Positions 24,013-32,980 of a DNA stretch of 64,000 nucleotides are shown in pieces. Origin of the DNA: Pseudomonas sp. GD04019 (GTDB lineage: Bacteria; Pseudomonadota; Gammaproteobacteria; Pseudomonadales; Pseudomonadaceae). The notes beneath the pieces are model-generated. The model saw only the letters and a program-made list of their open reading frames with translations, searched no databases and was not told where the DNA came from. The stretch's first letter is position 1. Each line of letters opens with the position of its first letter. The translations under genes were made by a program, and so were the position numbers. The stretch covers positions 248,001-312,000 of the forward strand of contig NZ_JAOEEA010000004.1 of assembly GCF_029837695.1 (NCBI RefSeq), given 5' to 3'.

Positions 24013-25827
24013 TCAGAAACTCATGCCGACGCTGAAGGCGAGGAAGTCGCGGTCGGTGTTGGTGTTGAAGTCGCCGCCGAAGTAGTTGGTGTAACTCAGG
24101 CTGGCGGTATAGGTGGACAGGTAGTCGGCATCCAGGCCCAGGCTCACCGACTTGTTGCCCTCGGTGAAGGTCGGGCCGTAGCCCTCGACGTCATGGGCGA
24201 AGGCCAGGTTGGGCTTGAGGTTGACCCCGGCGATGGCGTCGTTGAACTCCAGCTGGGTGCGCAGGCGGTAGCCCCAGGAGTTCTGGGTGTAGAAGCCCTT
24301 GCTGGTGCACTGGTCCGGGTTGGTGGTGTTGAGCAGCGCGCTGCACAGGCCGTTGCCGGTCATGCCCAGCGCCGCGGCGTTGTCCGGCAGTACGCCGTTG
24401 CCGAACACGCTGCTGCGGCCGAAGCGCAGGTCGGAGCCGTCGCTGGAGCCGAGGTCGCCGATATGGCTGTAGCCGACTTCGCCGATCAGGGTCAGGCGGT
24501 CGCCGCCGAGTACCTGATCGAAGGTATGCACGGCGCTGACCTGGGCCTGGCTGAAGGGCATGCGTTTGTAGCCCTGCACCAGGCTGCCGAACTCGGTATC
24601 GGCCCAGCCGCTGTCGAAGATCGCCAGGCCGTCGATGCCCAGCATGCTGACCAGGCCGCCGACGCTGGCGGCGGTGGACACGTCGGTGCCGTTGAGCGAC
24701 AGCGGCATGTTCGGCCGGTGGCTGATCTCGCCCGACAGCGCGGTGCCGTCCGGGGTGGTGGTGGCGAAGCTGATGCCGTACTGGCGGATATCTTCCGGGT
24801 ATGCCAGGTAGTAGCTGGCGCTGGCCGGGCCGGGGGCGCCGGTGACGGCGCTGAGGCTGGCGCGGCCCACGGTCCACATGCTCTCCGGGGTACGGCTGTG
24901 GTAGTTCATGGCGTAGAAGCCGAACTCGGTGTCGTTCAGCTCCGGCACCATCCAGCGCAGGGCCACGCCGAACTGGCCGCTGTCGCGGGCCTCCTGGTCG
25001 TCGCCGCGCGGCACCCAGCCGTACACCGACGGGTCGCGGTCGTAGTCGCTGCCGAAGGTGGTCATGCCGTTGTCGCAGCCCTTGGCCGCGGTGTCGGTGC
25101 TGAAGAAGGTGCCGCAGTTGTCGAGGACGGTCTTCTCCCACTCGATCTGGTAGAAGGCCTCGGCGGAAATGTTCTCGGTCAGGCCCTGGGTGACATACAG
25201 CATGTTCACCGGGATCAGACCTTCCTTGATCTCCGAGCCGGGGCGACGCAGGGAGGCGACGTCGGCCGGGTTGATGGCGTTGATGCTGTTCTGGATGAAG
25301 GTGCTCTCGCCCCAGCTCACCACCTGCTTGCCGGCGCGCACGCTGCCGGGAAGATCGCCGATCAGGTAGTTGTGGTAGACGAAGGCGTCCAGCAGCTCGA
25401 AGCCGGAAGACTGGGCAGCGTTGTCGCGGCCGCTGTCGTCGATGTCGTAGAGCAGGCGGTGTTCGTCCTTCAGCTCGAAGTCGTACCAGTACTTGCCGCG
25501 CAGGAACACACCGGTCTCGCCGTAGCTCAGCTGCAGGTCGTGCACGCCCTTGAAGATCTTGGAGAAGGTCTCGCCCTTCTTGAAGTTCAGCCGGCCATCG
25601 TCGCTGGTGCGGGTGGAGGCGCTGCCGCCGTTGGCCTTGCCGATGAACTTGGCATCGGCCTCATCCAGTGCCCAGCTGGCGCCGATGGACAGGGAGGAGT
25701 CGAGCCGCCCTTCGATTTCCCCGATGTTGAAGCTGGCGGCCTGGGCCGGTAGCGCGCTTGCCATTGCTACGGCCAGGGCCAGGGCGTGGGGATACATGGC
25801 CCCCGCGCCTGTTGTTGTTCTTCTCAT
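24013..25827 (-). CDS. DUF1302-family outer-membrane protein (604 aa)
   Basis: The start at 25827 follows AGGAG, and the signal peptide ends near ALPAQAA. The mature N-terminus ASFNIGEIEGRLDSSLSIGASWAL is the DUF1302 opening. The remainder alternates short beta strands and ends AFSVGMSF, an outer-membrane C-terminus. DUF1302 proteins are thought to be outer-membrane channels or structural partners of DUF1329 proteins. The open frame extends ~230 bp upstream without coding character, so the internal start is preferred. Substrate unknown. Confidence 0.86.
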   Translation of the reverse strand: MRRTTTGAGAMYPHALALAVAMASALPAQAASFNIGEIEGRLDSSLSIGASWALDEADAKFIGKANGGSASTRTSDDGRLNFKKGETFSKIFKGVHDLQLSYGETGVFLRGKYWYDFELKDEHRLLYDIDDSGRDNAAQSSGFELLDAFVYHNYLIGDLPGSVRAGKQVVSWGESTFIQNSINAINPADVASLRRPGSEIKEGLIPVNMLYVTQGLTENISAEAFYQIEWEKTVLDNCGTFFSTDTAAKGCDNGMTTFGSDYDRDPSVYGWVPRGDDQEARDSGQFGVALRWMVPELNDTEFGFYAMNYHSRTPESMWTVGRASLSAVTGAPGPASASYYLAYPEDIRQYGISFATTTPDGTALSGEISHRPNMPLSLNGTDVSTAASVGGLVSMLGIDGLAIFDSGWADTEFGSLVQGYKRMPFSQAQVSAVHTFDQVLGGDRLTLIGEVGYSHIGDLGSSDGSDLRFGRSSVFGNGVLPDNAAALGMTGNGLCSALLNTTNPDQCTSKGFYTQNSWGYRLRTQLEFNDAIAGVNLKPNLAFAHDVEGYGPTFTEGNKSVSLGLDADYLSTYTASLSYTNYFGGDFNTNTDRDFLAFSVGMSF

Positions 25828-26059
25828 GTGGCTCTCCTGCTGATCAAAGAAGGCCCGCGGCAACGCCGCGCGGCGCATCGCTTCTTTGCAGCCTGATGAC
25901 AGGTGCCGGGGCATCCTAGGTAAGCCCGGCGCCCCTGACTTCTGAATAATCCTTATGCCCATAGCCAAAGGTGAGGTCGGCGCGCCCACCATCGCGGCGG
26001 GTCTCCAGGCAAAGGCTTGCGAGGCGCATGGTTGCTGGCCCGGCGCGCGGGTAGTGCGC

Positions 26060-26074
26060 ATAACCCGGGGTTAT
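26060..26074. promoter_or_regulatory. Perfect palindrome, candidate operator
   Basis: ATAACCC-G-GGGTTAT lies in the 332-bp gap between the DUF1302 gene and the end of glcB, about 235 bp upstream of the DUF1302 start. It is a 7-bp perfect inverted repeat with one central base. It could be an operator or one arm of a small dispersed repeat. The rest of this gap holds the glcB terminator and otherwise nothing recognisable. Confidence 0.4.
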
Positions 26075-26116
26075 CCCGATAAGCAGCCCTGTGCTGTTGC
26101 CCTGTTAGCGGGCATA

Positions 26117-26146
26117 AAAAAACCGCCCCGGAGGGCGGCTTTTTCC
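26117..26146. terminator. Bidirectional terminator after glcB
   Basis: AAACCGCCC-CGGA-GGGCGG with an A tract on one side and CTTTTT on the other. On the minus strand it closes malate synthase G 14 bp after its stop. Confidence 0.85.
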
Positions 26147-26159
26147 TTGCAGCTGCGAA

Positions 26160-28337
26160 TTACAGACCGTTGGCGGCCTTGAACTCGCGGCGGCGGCGGT
26201 GCAGGACCGGCTCGGTGTAGCCGTTCGGCTGCTTGGTGCCTTCGACCACCAGTTCCAGGGCAGCCTGGAAGGCGATGTTGCTGTCGAAGTTCGGCGCCAG
26301 CGGACGGTACAGCGGGTCGTTGGCGTTCTGGCGGTCAACCACCGGCGCCATGCGCTTGAGGCTGGCAACCACCTGCTCTTCGGTGACGATACCGTGGCGC
26401 AGCCAGTTGGCCAGCAGCTGGCTGGAGATGCGCAGGGTGGCGCGGTCTTCCATCAGGCCGACGTCGTTGATGTCCGGCACCTTGGAGCAGCCGACGCCCT
26501 GGTCAATCCAGCGCACCACGTAGCCGAGGATGCCCTGGGAGTTGTTGTCCAGTTCGTTCTGGATCTCCTCGGCCGACCAGTTGGTGTCCTTGGCCAGCGG
26601 GATGCTCAGGATGTCGTCGATGGAGGCGCGCTCGCGCTTGGCCAGTTCGGCCTGGCGGGCGAACACGTCGACCTTGTGGTAGTGCAGGGCGTGCAGCGCG
26701 GCGGCGGTCGGCGACGGTACCCAGGCGGTGTTGGCACCGGCCAGCGGGTGGGCGATCTTCTGCTCGAGCATGCCGGCCATCAGGTCGGGCATGGCCCACA
26801 TGCCTTTGCCGATCTGGGCGCGACCCTGCAGGCCGGTGGCCAGGCCGATGTCGACGTTCCAGTTCTCGTAGGCGCTGATCCACTTCTCGGCCTTCATGGC
26901 GGCCTTGCGCACCACGGCGCCGGCTTCCATGGAGGTGTGGATCTCGTCACCGGTACGGTCGAGGAAGCCGGTGTTGATAAATACCACGCGCTCGCTGGCG
27001 GCCTTGATGCACGCCTTGAGGTTGACGGTGGTGCGGCGCTCCTCGTCCATGATGCCGACTTTCAGGGTGTTGCGCGGCAGGCCGAGCACGTCTTCGACGC
27101 GGCTGAAGATTTCGCCGGTGAAGGCGACTTCTTCCGGGCCGTGCATCTTCGGCTTCACGATGTAGACCGAGCCGGTGCGGGTGTTCTTGCGGCTGGTGTT
27201 GCCATTCAGGTTGTGGATGGCGATCAGGCTGGTGAACAGACCGTCCTGGATGCCTTCCGGAATCTCGTTGCCCTGGGCATCGAGGATCGCCGGGTTGGTC
27301 ATCAGGTGGCCGACGTTACGCACGAACAGCAGGCTGCGGCCGTGCAGGGTCAGCTCGGAGCCGTCGGCCTTGGTGTAGACGCGGTCCGGGTTCATGGTGC
27401 GGGTGAAGGTAGTGCCGCCCTTGCTGACTTCTTCAGCCAGGTCGCCCTTCATCAGGCCGAGCCAGTTGCGGTAGACGATGACCTTGTCATCGGCATCGAC
27501 GGCGGCGACGGAGTCTTCGCAGTCCATGATGGTGGTCAGGGCGGCTTCCATCAGCACGTCCTTGACGCCGGCGGCATCGGTCTGGCCGATCGGGCTGGAG
27601 GCATCGATCTGGATTTCGAAGTGCAGGCCGTTGTGCTTGAGCAGCACGGCGATCGGCGCGGCGGCGTCGCCCTGGAAGGCGATGAACTGGGCGGCGTTCT
27701 TCAGGCCGGCTTCGCTGCCGTTCTTCAGGGTCACGGCCAGCTGGCCGTTCTTCACCACATAGGCGGTGGCGTCGACGTGGGAAGCGCCTTCCAGCGGGGC
27801 GGCTTCGTCGAGGAAGGCGCGGGCGAAGGCGATGACCTTGTCACCACGGACCTTGTTGTAGCCTTTGCCTTTCTCGGCGCCGCCTTCTTCGCTGATCGCG
27901 TCGGTGCCGTACAGGGCGTCGTACAGCGAACCCCAGCGGGCGTTGGAGGCATTCAGGGCGAAGCGCGCGTTCATCACCGGCACGACCAGCTGCGGGCCGG
28001 CCAGGCGGGCGATTTCTTCGTCGACGTTCTGGGTGGTGGCCTGGAAGTCGGCCGGCTCCGGCAGCAGGTAGCCGATTTCCTGGAGGAAGGCTTTGTACGC
28101 GGCGGCGTCATGCGCCTGGCCTTTGCGAGCCTGGTGCCAGGCGTCGATCTTGGCCTGGAATTCGTCGCGTTTGGCCAGCAGAGCGCGGTTCTTCGGAGCC
28201 AGATCGTTGATCACGGCTTCGGCGCCGGCCCAGAACTGGTCGGCAGCGATGCCGGTGCCGGTGATGGCTTCGTTGTTGATGAAGTCGTAAAGGGCTTTGG
28301 CGACCTGCAGACCACCTACTTGAACGCGCTCAGTCAT
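26160..28337 (-). CDS. glcB: Malate synthase G (725 aa)
   Basis: The enzyme condenses glyoxylate with acetyl-CoA to malate in the glyoxylate/glycolate pathways. The long G isoform is recognised by its ~725-residue length and by motifs seen in order: [24 protein letters not shown] near the N-terminus, [56 protein letters not shown] and [17 protein letters not shown]. These carry the arginine, acidic metal ligands and CoA-site residues of the family. The ATG at 28337 follows GAGGC. It is a single-gene unit with its own terminator; no other glycolate genes are adjacent. Confidence 0.96.
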   Translation of the reverse strand: MTERVQVGGLQVAKALYDFINNEAITGTGIAADQFWAGAEAVINDLAPKNRALLAKRDEFQAKIDAWHQARKGQAHDAAAYKAFLQEIGYLLPEPADFQATTQNVDEEIARLAGPQLVVPVMNARFALNASNARWGSLYDALYGTDAISEEGGAEKGKGYNKVRGDKVIAFARAFLDEAAPLEGASHVDATAYVVKNGQLAVTLKNGSEAGLKNAAQFIAFQGDAAAPIAVLLKHNGLHFEIQIDASSPIGQTDAAGVKDVLMEAALTTIMDCEDSVAAVDADDKVIVYRNWLGLMKGDLAEEVSKGGTTFTRTMNPDRVYTKADGSELTLHGRSLLFVRNVGHLMTNPAILDAQGNEIPEGIQDGLFTSLIAIHNLNGNTSRKNTRTGSVYIVKPKMHGPEEVAFTGEIFSRVEDVLGLPRNTLKVGIMDEERRTTVNLKACIKAASERVVFINTGFLDRTGDEIHTSMEAGAVVRKAAMKAEKWISAYENWNVDIGLATGLQGRAQIGKGMWAMPDLMAGMLEQKIAHPLAGANTAWVPSPTAAALHALHYHKVDVFARQAELAKRERASIDDILSIPLAKDTNWSAEEIQNELDNNSQGILGYVVRWIDQGVGCSKVPDINDVGLMEDRATLRISSQLLANWLRHGIVTEEQVVASLKRMAPVVDRQNANDPLYRPLAPNFDSNIAFQAALELVVEGTKQPNGYTEPVLHRRRREFKAANGL

Positions 28338-28502
28338 TGCTTGCCTCACTTGATGCTAGACAGGGCCGGAAGGCCATGTAGTAAGAGTCGGCGGATACTA
28401 CATGACTCATTCGGAAAAATCAGTCACAAACTGTGCCCGTCTGCCGGGCGGCGGCGCAGGCGCTGGCTATACTGCGGGCACTTTTTCGCCTGTGGAGTTG
28501 CC

Positions 28503-28970
28503 ATGCCGGTCAGCCGCGTTCTACCCGCCGATTTACCTGCTGTTCTGCCTGAGCTGGTCGAGCTGTTTGCCGGCTACCTGGACTTCTACCAGGTGCCGCG
28601 CCCGGCCTCGGAAATCGAGGCATTCCTCGCCGCGCGCCTGGCCGCCAGCGAGTCGGTCGTGCTGCTGGCGCGCGACGCGGCCGGCACGGCGCTGGGCTTC
28701 GTCCAGCTGTACCCGTTCTTCGCCTCGCTGCAGCTGAAGCCGGCCTTCCTGCTCAGCGACTTGTACGTCAGCCCGGCCGGGCGCCGCCAGGGCCTGGCCG
28801 AGCAGCTGATGAACGCTGCCCGCGCCCATGCCGAGCAGAGCGGCGCCTGCGGCCTGCAGCTGGAGACGGCGAAGGACAATTTCGCCGGCCAGGCGCTCTA
28901 CGAAAAGCTTGGCTATGTGCGCGATGAGGTGTTCTATACCTACTGGCTCGGCCTGAACGCCCCGGCCTGA
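28503..28970 (+). CDS. GNAT-family N-acetyltransferase (155 aa)
   Basis: A single GNAT domain with the acetyl-CoA pyrophosphate loop LYVSPAGRRQGLAEQLM and the motif-B end NFAGQALYEKLGYVRDEVFYTYWL. GGAG precedes the ATG. It is divergent from glcB across a 165-bp promoter gap. The acceptor substrate cannot be told; LYV...SGACGLQLETAKDN resembles small-molecule or protein N-terminal acetyltransferases. The GcvR-like gene follows 21 bp downstream. Confidence 0.87.
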   Translation: MPVSRVLPADLPAVLPELVELFAGYLDFYQVPRPASEIEAFLAARLAASESVVLLARDAAGTALGFVQLYPFFASLQLKPAFLLSDLYVSPAGRRQGLAEQLMNAARAHAEQSGACGLQLETAKDNFAGQALYEKLGYVRDEVFYTYWLGLNAPA

Positions 28971-28991
28971 AACCTGAACGAGGAGTCGCAC

Positions 28992-29513
28992 GTGGATCAT
29001 CTGGTACTCACCGTCATCGCCCCGGACCAACCGGGCCTGGTCGAACGCATCGCCCAGTGCATCGCCGCCCATGGCGGCAACTGGCTGGAGAGCCGCATGT
29101 CGCGCATGGCCGGGCAGTTCGCCGGCATCCTGCGCGTGGCCGTGCCGGCCGAGGGCTACGACGAGCTGGTGGATGGCCTGCAAGGCCTCAATACCCACGG
29201 CATTCGCGTGCTGGTGGCGGAGAGCGGCATCAAGCCGTCCTGCACCTGGAAGCCGATCCACCTGGACCTGGTGGGCAACGACCGCCCCGGTATCGTCCGC
29301 GACATTACGCGCCTGCTGGCCGAGCACGGCATCAATGTGGAGAGCCTGACCACCGAGGTGGCGCCGGCGCCGATGAGCAGCGAGCCGCTGTTCCACGCCG
29401 ATGCGGTGCTGGCCGTGCCGCTGACCCTGTCGCTGGACCTGCTGCGCGACAAGCTGGAAAGCCTGGCCGACGACATGATGGTGGAGCTGAACCTGCGCAC
29501 TGCCGAGGAGTGA
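28992..29513 (+). CDS. GcvR-like double-ACT regulatory protein (173 aa)
   Basis: It starts with GTG after GAGGAG. Two ACT domains lie in tandem: residues ~3-75 (DHLVLTVIAPDQPGLVERIAQCIAAHGGNWLESRMSR) and ~88-165 (IHLDLVGNDRPGIVRDITRLLAEHGINVESLTTEV). ACT domains bind amino acids; the tandem arrangement and length fit the glycine-cleavage repressor partner GcvR. In E. coli GcvR acts by binding GcvA. No gcv gene is near, so the target is inferred. A strong terminator follows, embedded in the first repeat copy. Confidence 0.82.
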   Translation: MDHLVLTVIAPDQPGLVERIAQCIAAHGGNWLESRMSRMAGQFAGILRVAVPAEGYDELVDGLQGLNTHGIRVLVAESGIKPSCTWKPIHLDLVGNDRPGIVRDITRLLAEHGINVESLTTEVAPAPMSSEPLFHADAVLAVPLTLSLDLLRDKLESLADDMMVELNLRTAEE

Positions 29514-30175
29514 TCCCCAGTTTGCGTGGGTGAAGCTGTGGATAGTCTGGGGAGCCCCGGCGCACTGCCTAGTGCCTCGGGGCTTTTCTTTGCCTGATCA
29601 AAAAACCTTCATATTCAGCGGCTTGTGCACAAAGTTCGGGGATGGAGCTGTGGATAGCGCGGGGATCATCTCGTGCAGCTCACGGCTGGCGCGGCCTGCG
29701 GGGCGCTGGGCGAATTTCGTCCAGCCCGGCGTGGCGCATGGATATCCCCGAAAGCTGTGGATGAAGGTGTGGGCAGCCTGGGGGATGGCCGCTGCACGCC
29801 ATGCGCTCCGCGGCTTCCCGCGCTTCGCTCAGAAAGCCAGCAGTATCAATGGCTTGTGCACAAAGGCCGGGGATCGTTCTGTGGATAAGGCGGGGATTTA
29901 GCGCTGCGCTTCACGGCTGGCGCGGCCTGTGGCGCGTTGGCTGATATTTGTGCAGCGTTCGCTCTGCTGGCCGCAGTGGATAACGCGCGCCGTGGCGCTG
30001 CGTCTGACTATCCCCGTTTGCCGTGGGCAGTCCTGTGGACAGCCTGGGGAACCAGGGCTGCAGGCCAGGAGGGGCGAGGCCTGTAGCCAATCGATCAGAA
30101 ACTGAACAGCACCGTCTGGCTTGTGCACAAAGCCTGGGGATGGAGCTGTGGAAAAGATTGGGAATAACTGCCTCA
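29513..30175 (+). repeat. Non-coding tandem repeat (231-bp period) with DnaA-box-like motifs
   Basis: The 701-bp gap between the GcvR-like gene and rarD has no convincing gene. It holds two alternating modules. B modules (ATCCCC...CTGGGG, ~41 bp) start at 29513, 29744 and 30010; A modules (TTGTGCACAA palindrome, then GGGGAT...CTGTGGATA...GGGGAT) start at 29621, 29852 and 30119. B1-B2 and A1-A2 spacings are both exactly 231 bp; the next are 266 and 267. A copies 1 and 2 align without gaps for 105 bp. DnaA-box-like 9-mers lie at 29537, 29649, 29756, 29880 (exact TGTGGATAA), 29975, 30034 and 30147, all in one orientation. Confidence 0.8.
29553..29590 (+). terminator. Terminator of the GcvR-like gene
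   Basis: AGCCCCG pairs with CGGGGCT, with an inner GCACT/AGTGC stem, followed by TTTTCTTT. It sits 40 bp after the stop codon inside the first repeat copy. Confidence 0.83.
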
Positions 30176-30214
30176 GCCCAGCCCCGTCGCGCTTCTCCGC
30201 CGGTTGGCTGTTTT

Positions 30215-31111
30215 CTAGCCAGCCTGGCCGCGGCGACGCAGGCCCAGCCAGATGTCCAGGCTATAGATGAACAGCGCCGCCCAGATGCACACGAACGACA
30301 GCAGCTTGCTCGACTCCAGCGTCTCGCCGAACAGCATTACCGCCTGCAGCAGCACCAGGGTCGGCGCCAGGTACTGCAGGAAGCCCAGGGTGGTGTAGGG
30401 CAGGTGGCGGGCGGCGGCGTTGAAGCACAGCAGCGGCACCAGGGTGATGGGGCCGGCGGCGATCAGCCACAGCGCCTCGCTGCTGCTCCAGAACGCCGGC
30501 TGGGTGCTTATCGCCGCCGGGTGCAGCAACAGCCAGCCGAGGGCCAGCGGCAGCAGCAGCCAGGTTTCCACCACCAGGCCGGGCAGGGCGGCCACCGGCG
30601 CCTGCTTGCGGATCAGCCCGTAGAAACCGAAGGTCAGCGCCAGCACCAGCGATACCCAGGGAATGCTGCCCACCTGCCACACCTGCTGCAGCACGCCGAG
30701 GGCGGCCAGCCCCACCGCGACCCATTGCAGGCGGCGCAAACGCTCGCCGAGCAGCAGCATGCCGAGCAGCACGTTGATCAGCGGGTTGATGTAGTAGCCC
30801 AGGCTGGCTTCGAGCATGCGCCCGTTGTTCACCGCCCACACGTACACCAGCCAGTTGCTGGCGATCAGCAGGCCACTGCCGGTGAGCACCGCCAGGCGCC
30901 TGGGGTTGTCGCGCAGCTCCTGCCACCAGCCGGGGTGTTTCCACAGGGCCAGCAGCACCGCGCCGAACAGCGCCGACCAGATCGCCCGGTGGGCGATGAT
31001 CTCCAGCGCCGGCACGGCCTGGATGGCCTTGAAGTAGAGCGGGAACAGGCCCCAGATCAGGTAGGCGGCGATGCCGAGGGCATAGCCGCGGCTGGGGTTG
31101 GCGGAAGACAT
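30215..31111 (-). CDS. rarD: RarD-type EamA transporter (298 aa)
   Basis: A ten-helix DMT-superfamily permease. The N-terminus GYALGIAAYLIWGLFPLYFKAI and the downstream ASNWLVYVWAVNNGRMLEASLGYYINPLINVLLG are the RarD signature, and the ~298-residue length is right for the family. RarD was named for chloramphenicol sensitivity, but its natural substrate is uncertain. It is a single gene, with the repeat array beyond its 3' end and a 158-bp gap upstream in which nothing else was seen. Confidence 0.92.
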   Translation of the reverse strand: MSSANPSRGYALGIAAYLIWGLFPLYFKAIQAVPALEIIAHRAIWSALFGAVLLALWKHPGWWQELRDNPRRLAVLTGSGLLIASNWLVYVWAVNNGRMLEASLGYYINPLINVLLGMLLLGERLRRLQWVAVGLAALGVLQQVWQVGSIPWVSLVLALTFGFYGLIRKQAPVAALPGLVVETWLLLPLALGWLLLHPAAISTQPAFWSSSEALWLIAAGPITLVPLLCFNAAARHLPYTTLGFLQYLAPTLVLLQAVMLFGETLESSKLLSFVCIWAALFIYSLDIWLGLRRRGQAG

Positions 31112-31269
31112 GGGCGTCCTTGGTGGATAGGCGGCTAACGAAAGAGCCCTGATTCTAGTGCCGGTCGATGGAGCTTGTCTGTGTGATCAGCTTTGGCTCG
31201 CCTTGCTGCTGCGAAAATGGCGTAAGAAAGGCTTTACGGCGGCGCCTGGCTTCGGGCTACCGCGCTCGA

Positions 31270-32244
31270 TCAGAACAGCCGCAACGGCTCCTCGTCCAGC
31301 GCCGCCAGTTGCTCGCGCAGGGCCAGGACCTGATCGCCCCAGTAGCGCTCGTTGGCGAACCAGGGGAAGGCCAGGGGGAAGGCCGGGTCGTCCCAGCGCC
31401 GGGCGATCCAGGCGCTATGATGCATCAGGCGCAGTGCGCGCAAGCCCTCGATCAGCGGCAGCTCGCGCGAGTCGAAGTCATGGAACTCCTGGTAGCCGTC
31501 GACCAGTTCGGAGAGCTGGCCGAGGCGTTCCTGGCGGTCGCCGGCCAGCATCATCCACAGGTCCTGCACGGCCGGGCCCATGCGGCAGTCGTCCAGGTCG
31601 ACGATATGGAAGGCGTCGTCGCGGTGCAGCAGATTGCCCGGGTGGCAGTCGCCGTGCAGGCGGATGGGGTTGTAGCGCACCCGGCCGAACAGTTCGTCCA
31701 GGCGCTTGAGCAGGTCACGGGCCACCGACTCGTAGGCCGGCAGCAGGCTGCGCGGGACGAAGTCGCCTTGCAGCAAGGTGGTCAGCGAGGCGTGGCCGAA
31801 GTTGTCCACCGCCAGTGTCTCGCGATGTTCGAACGGGCGGCTGGCGCCGACCGCGTGCAGACGGCCGAGCAGCTGGCCGAGGCTGTACAGCTGGTCCAGA
31901 TTGCCCGGCTCCGGCGCGCGACCGCCGCGGCGGGGGAACAGGGCGAAGCGGAAGCCGGCGTGCTCGAACAGGCTCTCGCCGTCCTGCTGCAGCGGCGCCA
32001 CCACCGGCACGTCGCATTCGGCCAGCTCGAAGCTGAAGGCGTGCTCCTCGCGAATCGCCGCATCGCTCCAGCGGTCGGGGCGGTAGAACTTGGCGATCAG
32101 CGGCTGGCTGTCCTCGATCCCCACCTGGTAGACGCGATTCTCGTAGCTGTTCAGCGCCAGCACGCGGGCATCGCTGAGGTAACCGATGCTCTCGACGGCG
32201 TCGAGAACCAGGTCGGGGGTGAGGGCGGCGAAGGGATGGGACAT
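31270..32244 (-). CDS. srkA: Stress response kinase A (SrkA/YihE, 324 aa)
   Basis: A protein-kinase/APH-fold enzyme with the catalytic loop RLHGDCHPGNLLHR and metal motif IVDLDDCRMGP. The N-terminus LVLDAVESIGYLSDARVLALNSYENRVYQVGIED matches YihE, a Ser/Thr kinase that counters stress-induced death in E. coli. Length agrees with the family (~328). It is the last gene on this strand after modB, 46 bp away. That gap is too short to hold a lost modC. Confidence 0.9.
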   Translation of the reverse strand: MSHPFAALTPDLVLDAVESIGYLSDARVLALNSYENRVYQVGIEDSQPLIAKFYRPDRWSDAAIREEHAFSFELAECDVPVVAPLQQDGESLFEHAGFRFALFPRRGGRAPEPGNLDQLYSLGQLLGRLHAVGASRPFEHRETLAVDNFGHASLTTLLQGDFVPRSLLPAYESVARDLLKRLDELFGRVRYNPIRLHGDCHPGNLLHRDDAFHIVDLDDCRMGPAVQDLWMMLAGDRQERLGQLSELVDGYQEFHDFDSRELPLIEGLRALRLMHHSAWIARRWDDPAFPLAFPWFANERYWGDQVLALREQLAALDEEPLRLF

Positions 32245-32290
32245 GGGGCGCTCCGAAATCAGGCGCCCAGTCTACGCGTAAAGCGGGTGC

Positions 32291-32980
32291 TCAGCTGCGC
32301 ATGGGCGTGGCGCGACGGCTATCACCCAGGCCGTAGACCAGCAGCAGGAGCAGGAACGACAGCCCCAGCAGGCAGGCGGCCAGGCGATGGGCCTCGCCAT
32401 AGCGCAGGGCCTCGACATGCTGGAACAGGGCGATGGACACCACTTGGGTCTCGCCGGGGATGCTGCCGCCGAGCATCAGCACTACGCCGAACTCGCCCAG
32501 GGTATGGGCGAAGCCGAGCGTGGCGGCGACCAGGATGCCGCGCCGCAGCAGCGGCAGTAACACGCGCAGCAGGCGCTCCCAGCGGTTGGCGCCGAGGCTG
32601 GCGGCGGCCTCCAGCAGGCTTTGCGGAATCTCGCGCATGGCCACGGTCAGCGGCTGCACCACGAACGGCAGCGAGTAAAGCACGGAGCCCAGCACCAGGC
32701 CGGTGAAGCTGAAGGCCAGGCCGTGGCCGGTGAGCCAGTGCCAGGCCTGGCCGAGCGGCGTGGAGGGGGCGAACAGCACCAGCAGGTAGAAGCCCAGCAC
32801 GGTTGGCGGCAGCACCAGGGGCAGGGCCAGCACGGCGTCGAGGATGCGCCGCAGGGCGGTCTGCTTGCGCACGCGCCAGGCCGCCAGCGGCAGGCCGATC
32901 ACCAGCAGCAGGGCGGTGGATAGACCGGCCAGCTGCAGGGTGATCGACAGCGCCTGCCAGTCGCTGTCAGTCAGCAGCAC
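32291..32980 (-). CDS. modB: Molybdate ABC transporter permease ModB (229 aa)
   Basis: Five to six membrane helices and the ABC-permease EAA loop EAAASLGANRWERLLRVLLPLL near residues 118-140, which docks the ATPase. The N-terminus SDWQALSITLQLAGLSTALLLVIGLPLAAW is typical ModB. It overlaps modA by 14 bp. The expected downstream partner modC (ATPase) is not here; srkA follows instead. It must use an ATPase encoded elsewhere, or the system is incomplete. Confidence 0.93.
   Translation of the reverse strand: MLLTDSDWQALSITLQLAGLSTALLLVIGLPLAAWRVRKQTALRRILDAVLALPLVLPPTVLGFYLLVLFAPSTPLGQAWHWLTGHGLAFSFTGLVLGSVLYSLPFVVQPLTVAMREIPQSLLEAAASLGANRWERLLRVLLPLLRRGILVAATLGFAHTLGEFGVVLMLGGSIPGETQVVSIALFQHVEALRYGEAHRLAACLLGLSFLLLLLVYGLGDSRRATPMRS

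Noticed and set aside
26199..28970. Very long open frame (923 codons) opposite malate synthase G
   Set aside because: It is the antisense shadow of glcB, kept open by high-GC third positions; only its last part (28503-28970) is a real gene.
29653..29901. Short open frames inside the repeat array
   Set aside because: No ribosome site or coding pattern; they follow the repeat units and not a protein.
29513..30175. Chromosomal origin of replication
   Set aside because: DnaA-like motifs are present, but no dnaA, dnaN, rpmH or gidA gene is near, and there is no AT-rich unwinding region.
32245..32290. Remnant of modC
   Set aside because: Only 46 bp lie between modB and srkA and no Walker A, B or signature motif is encoded there.
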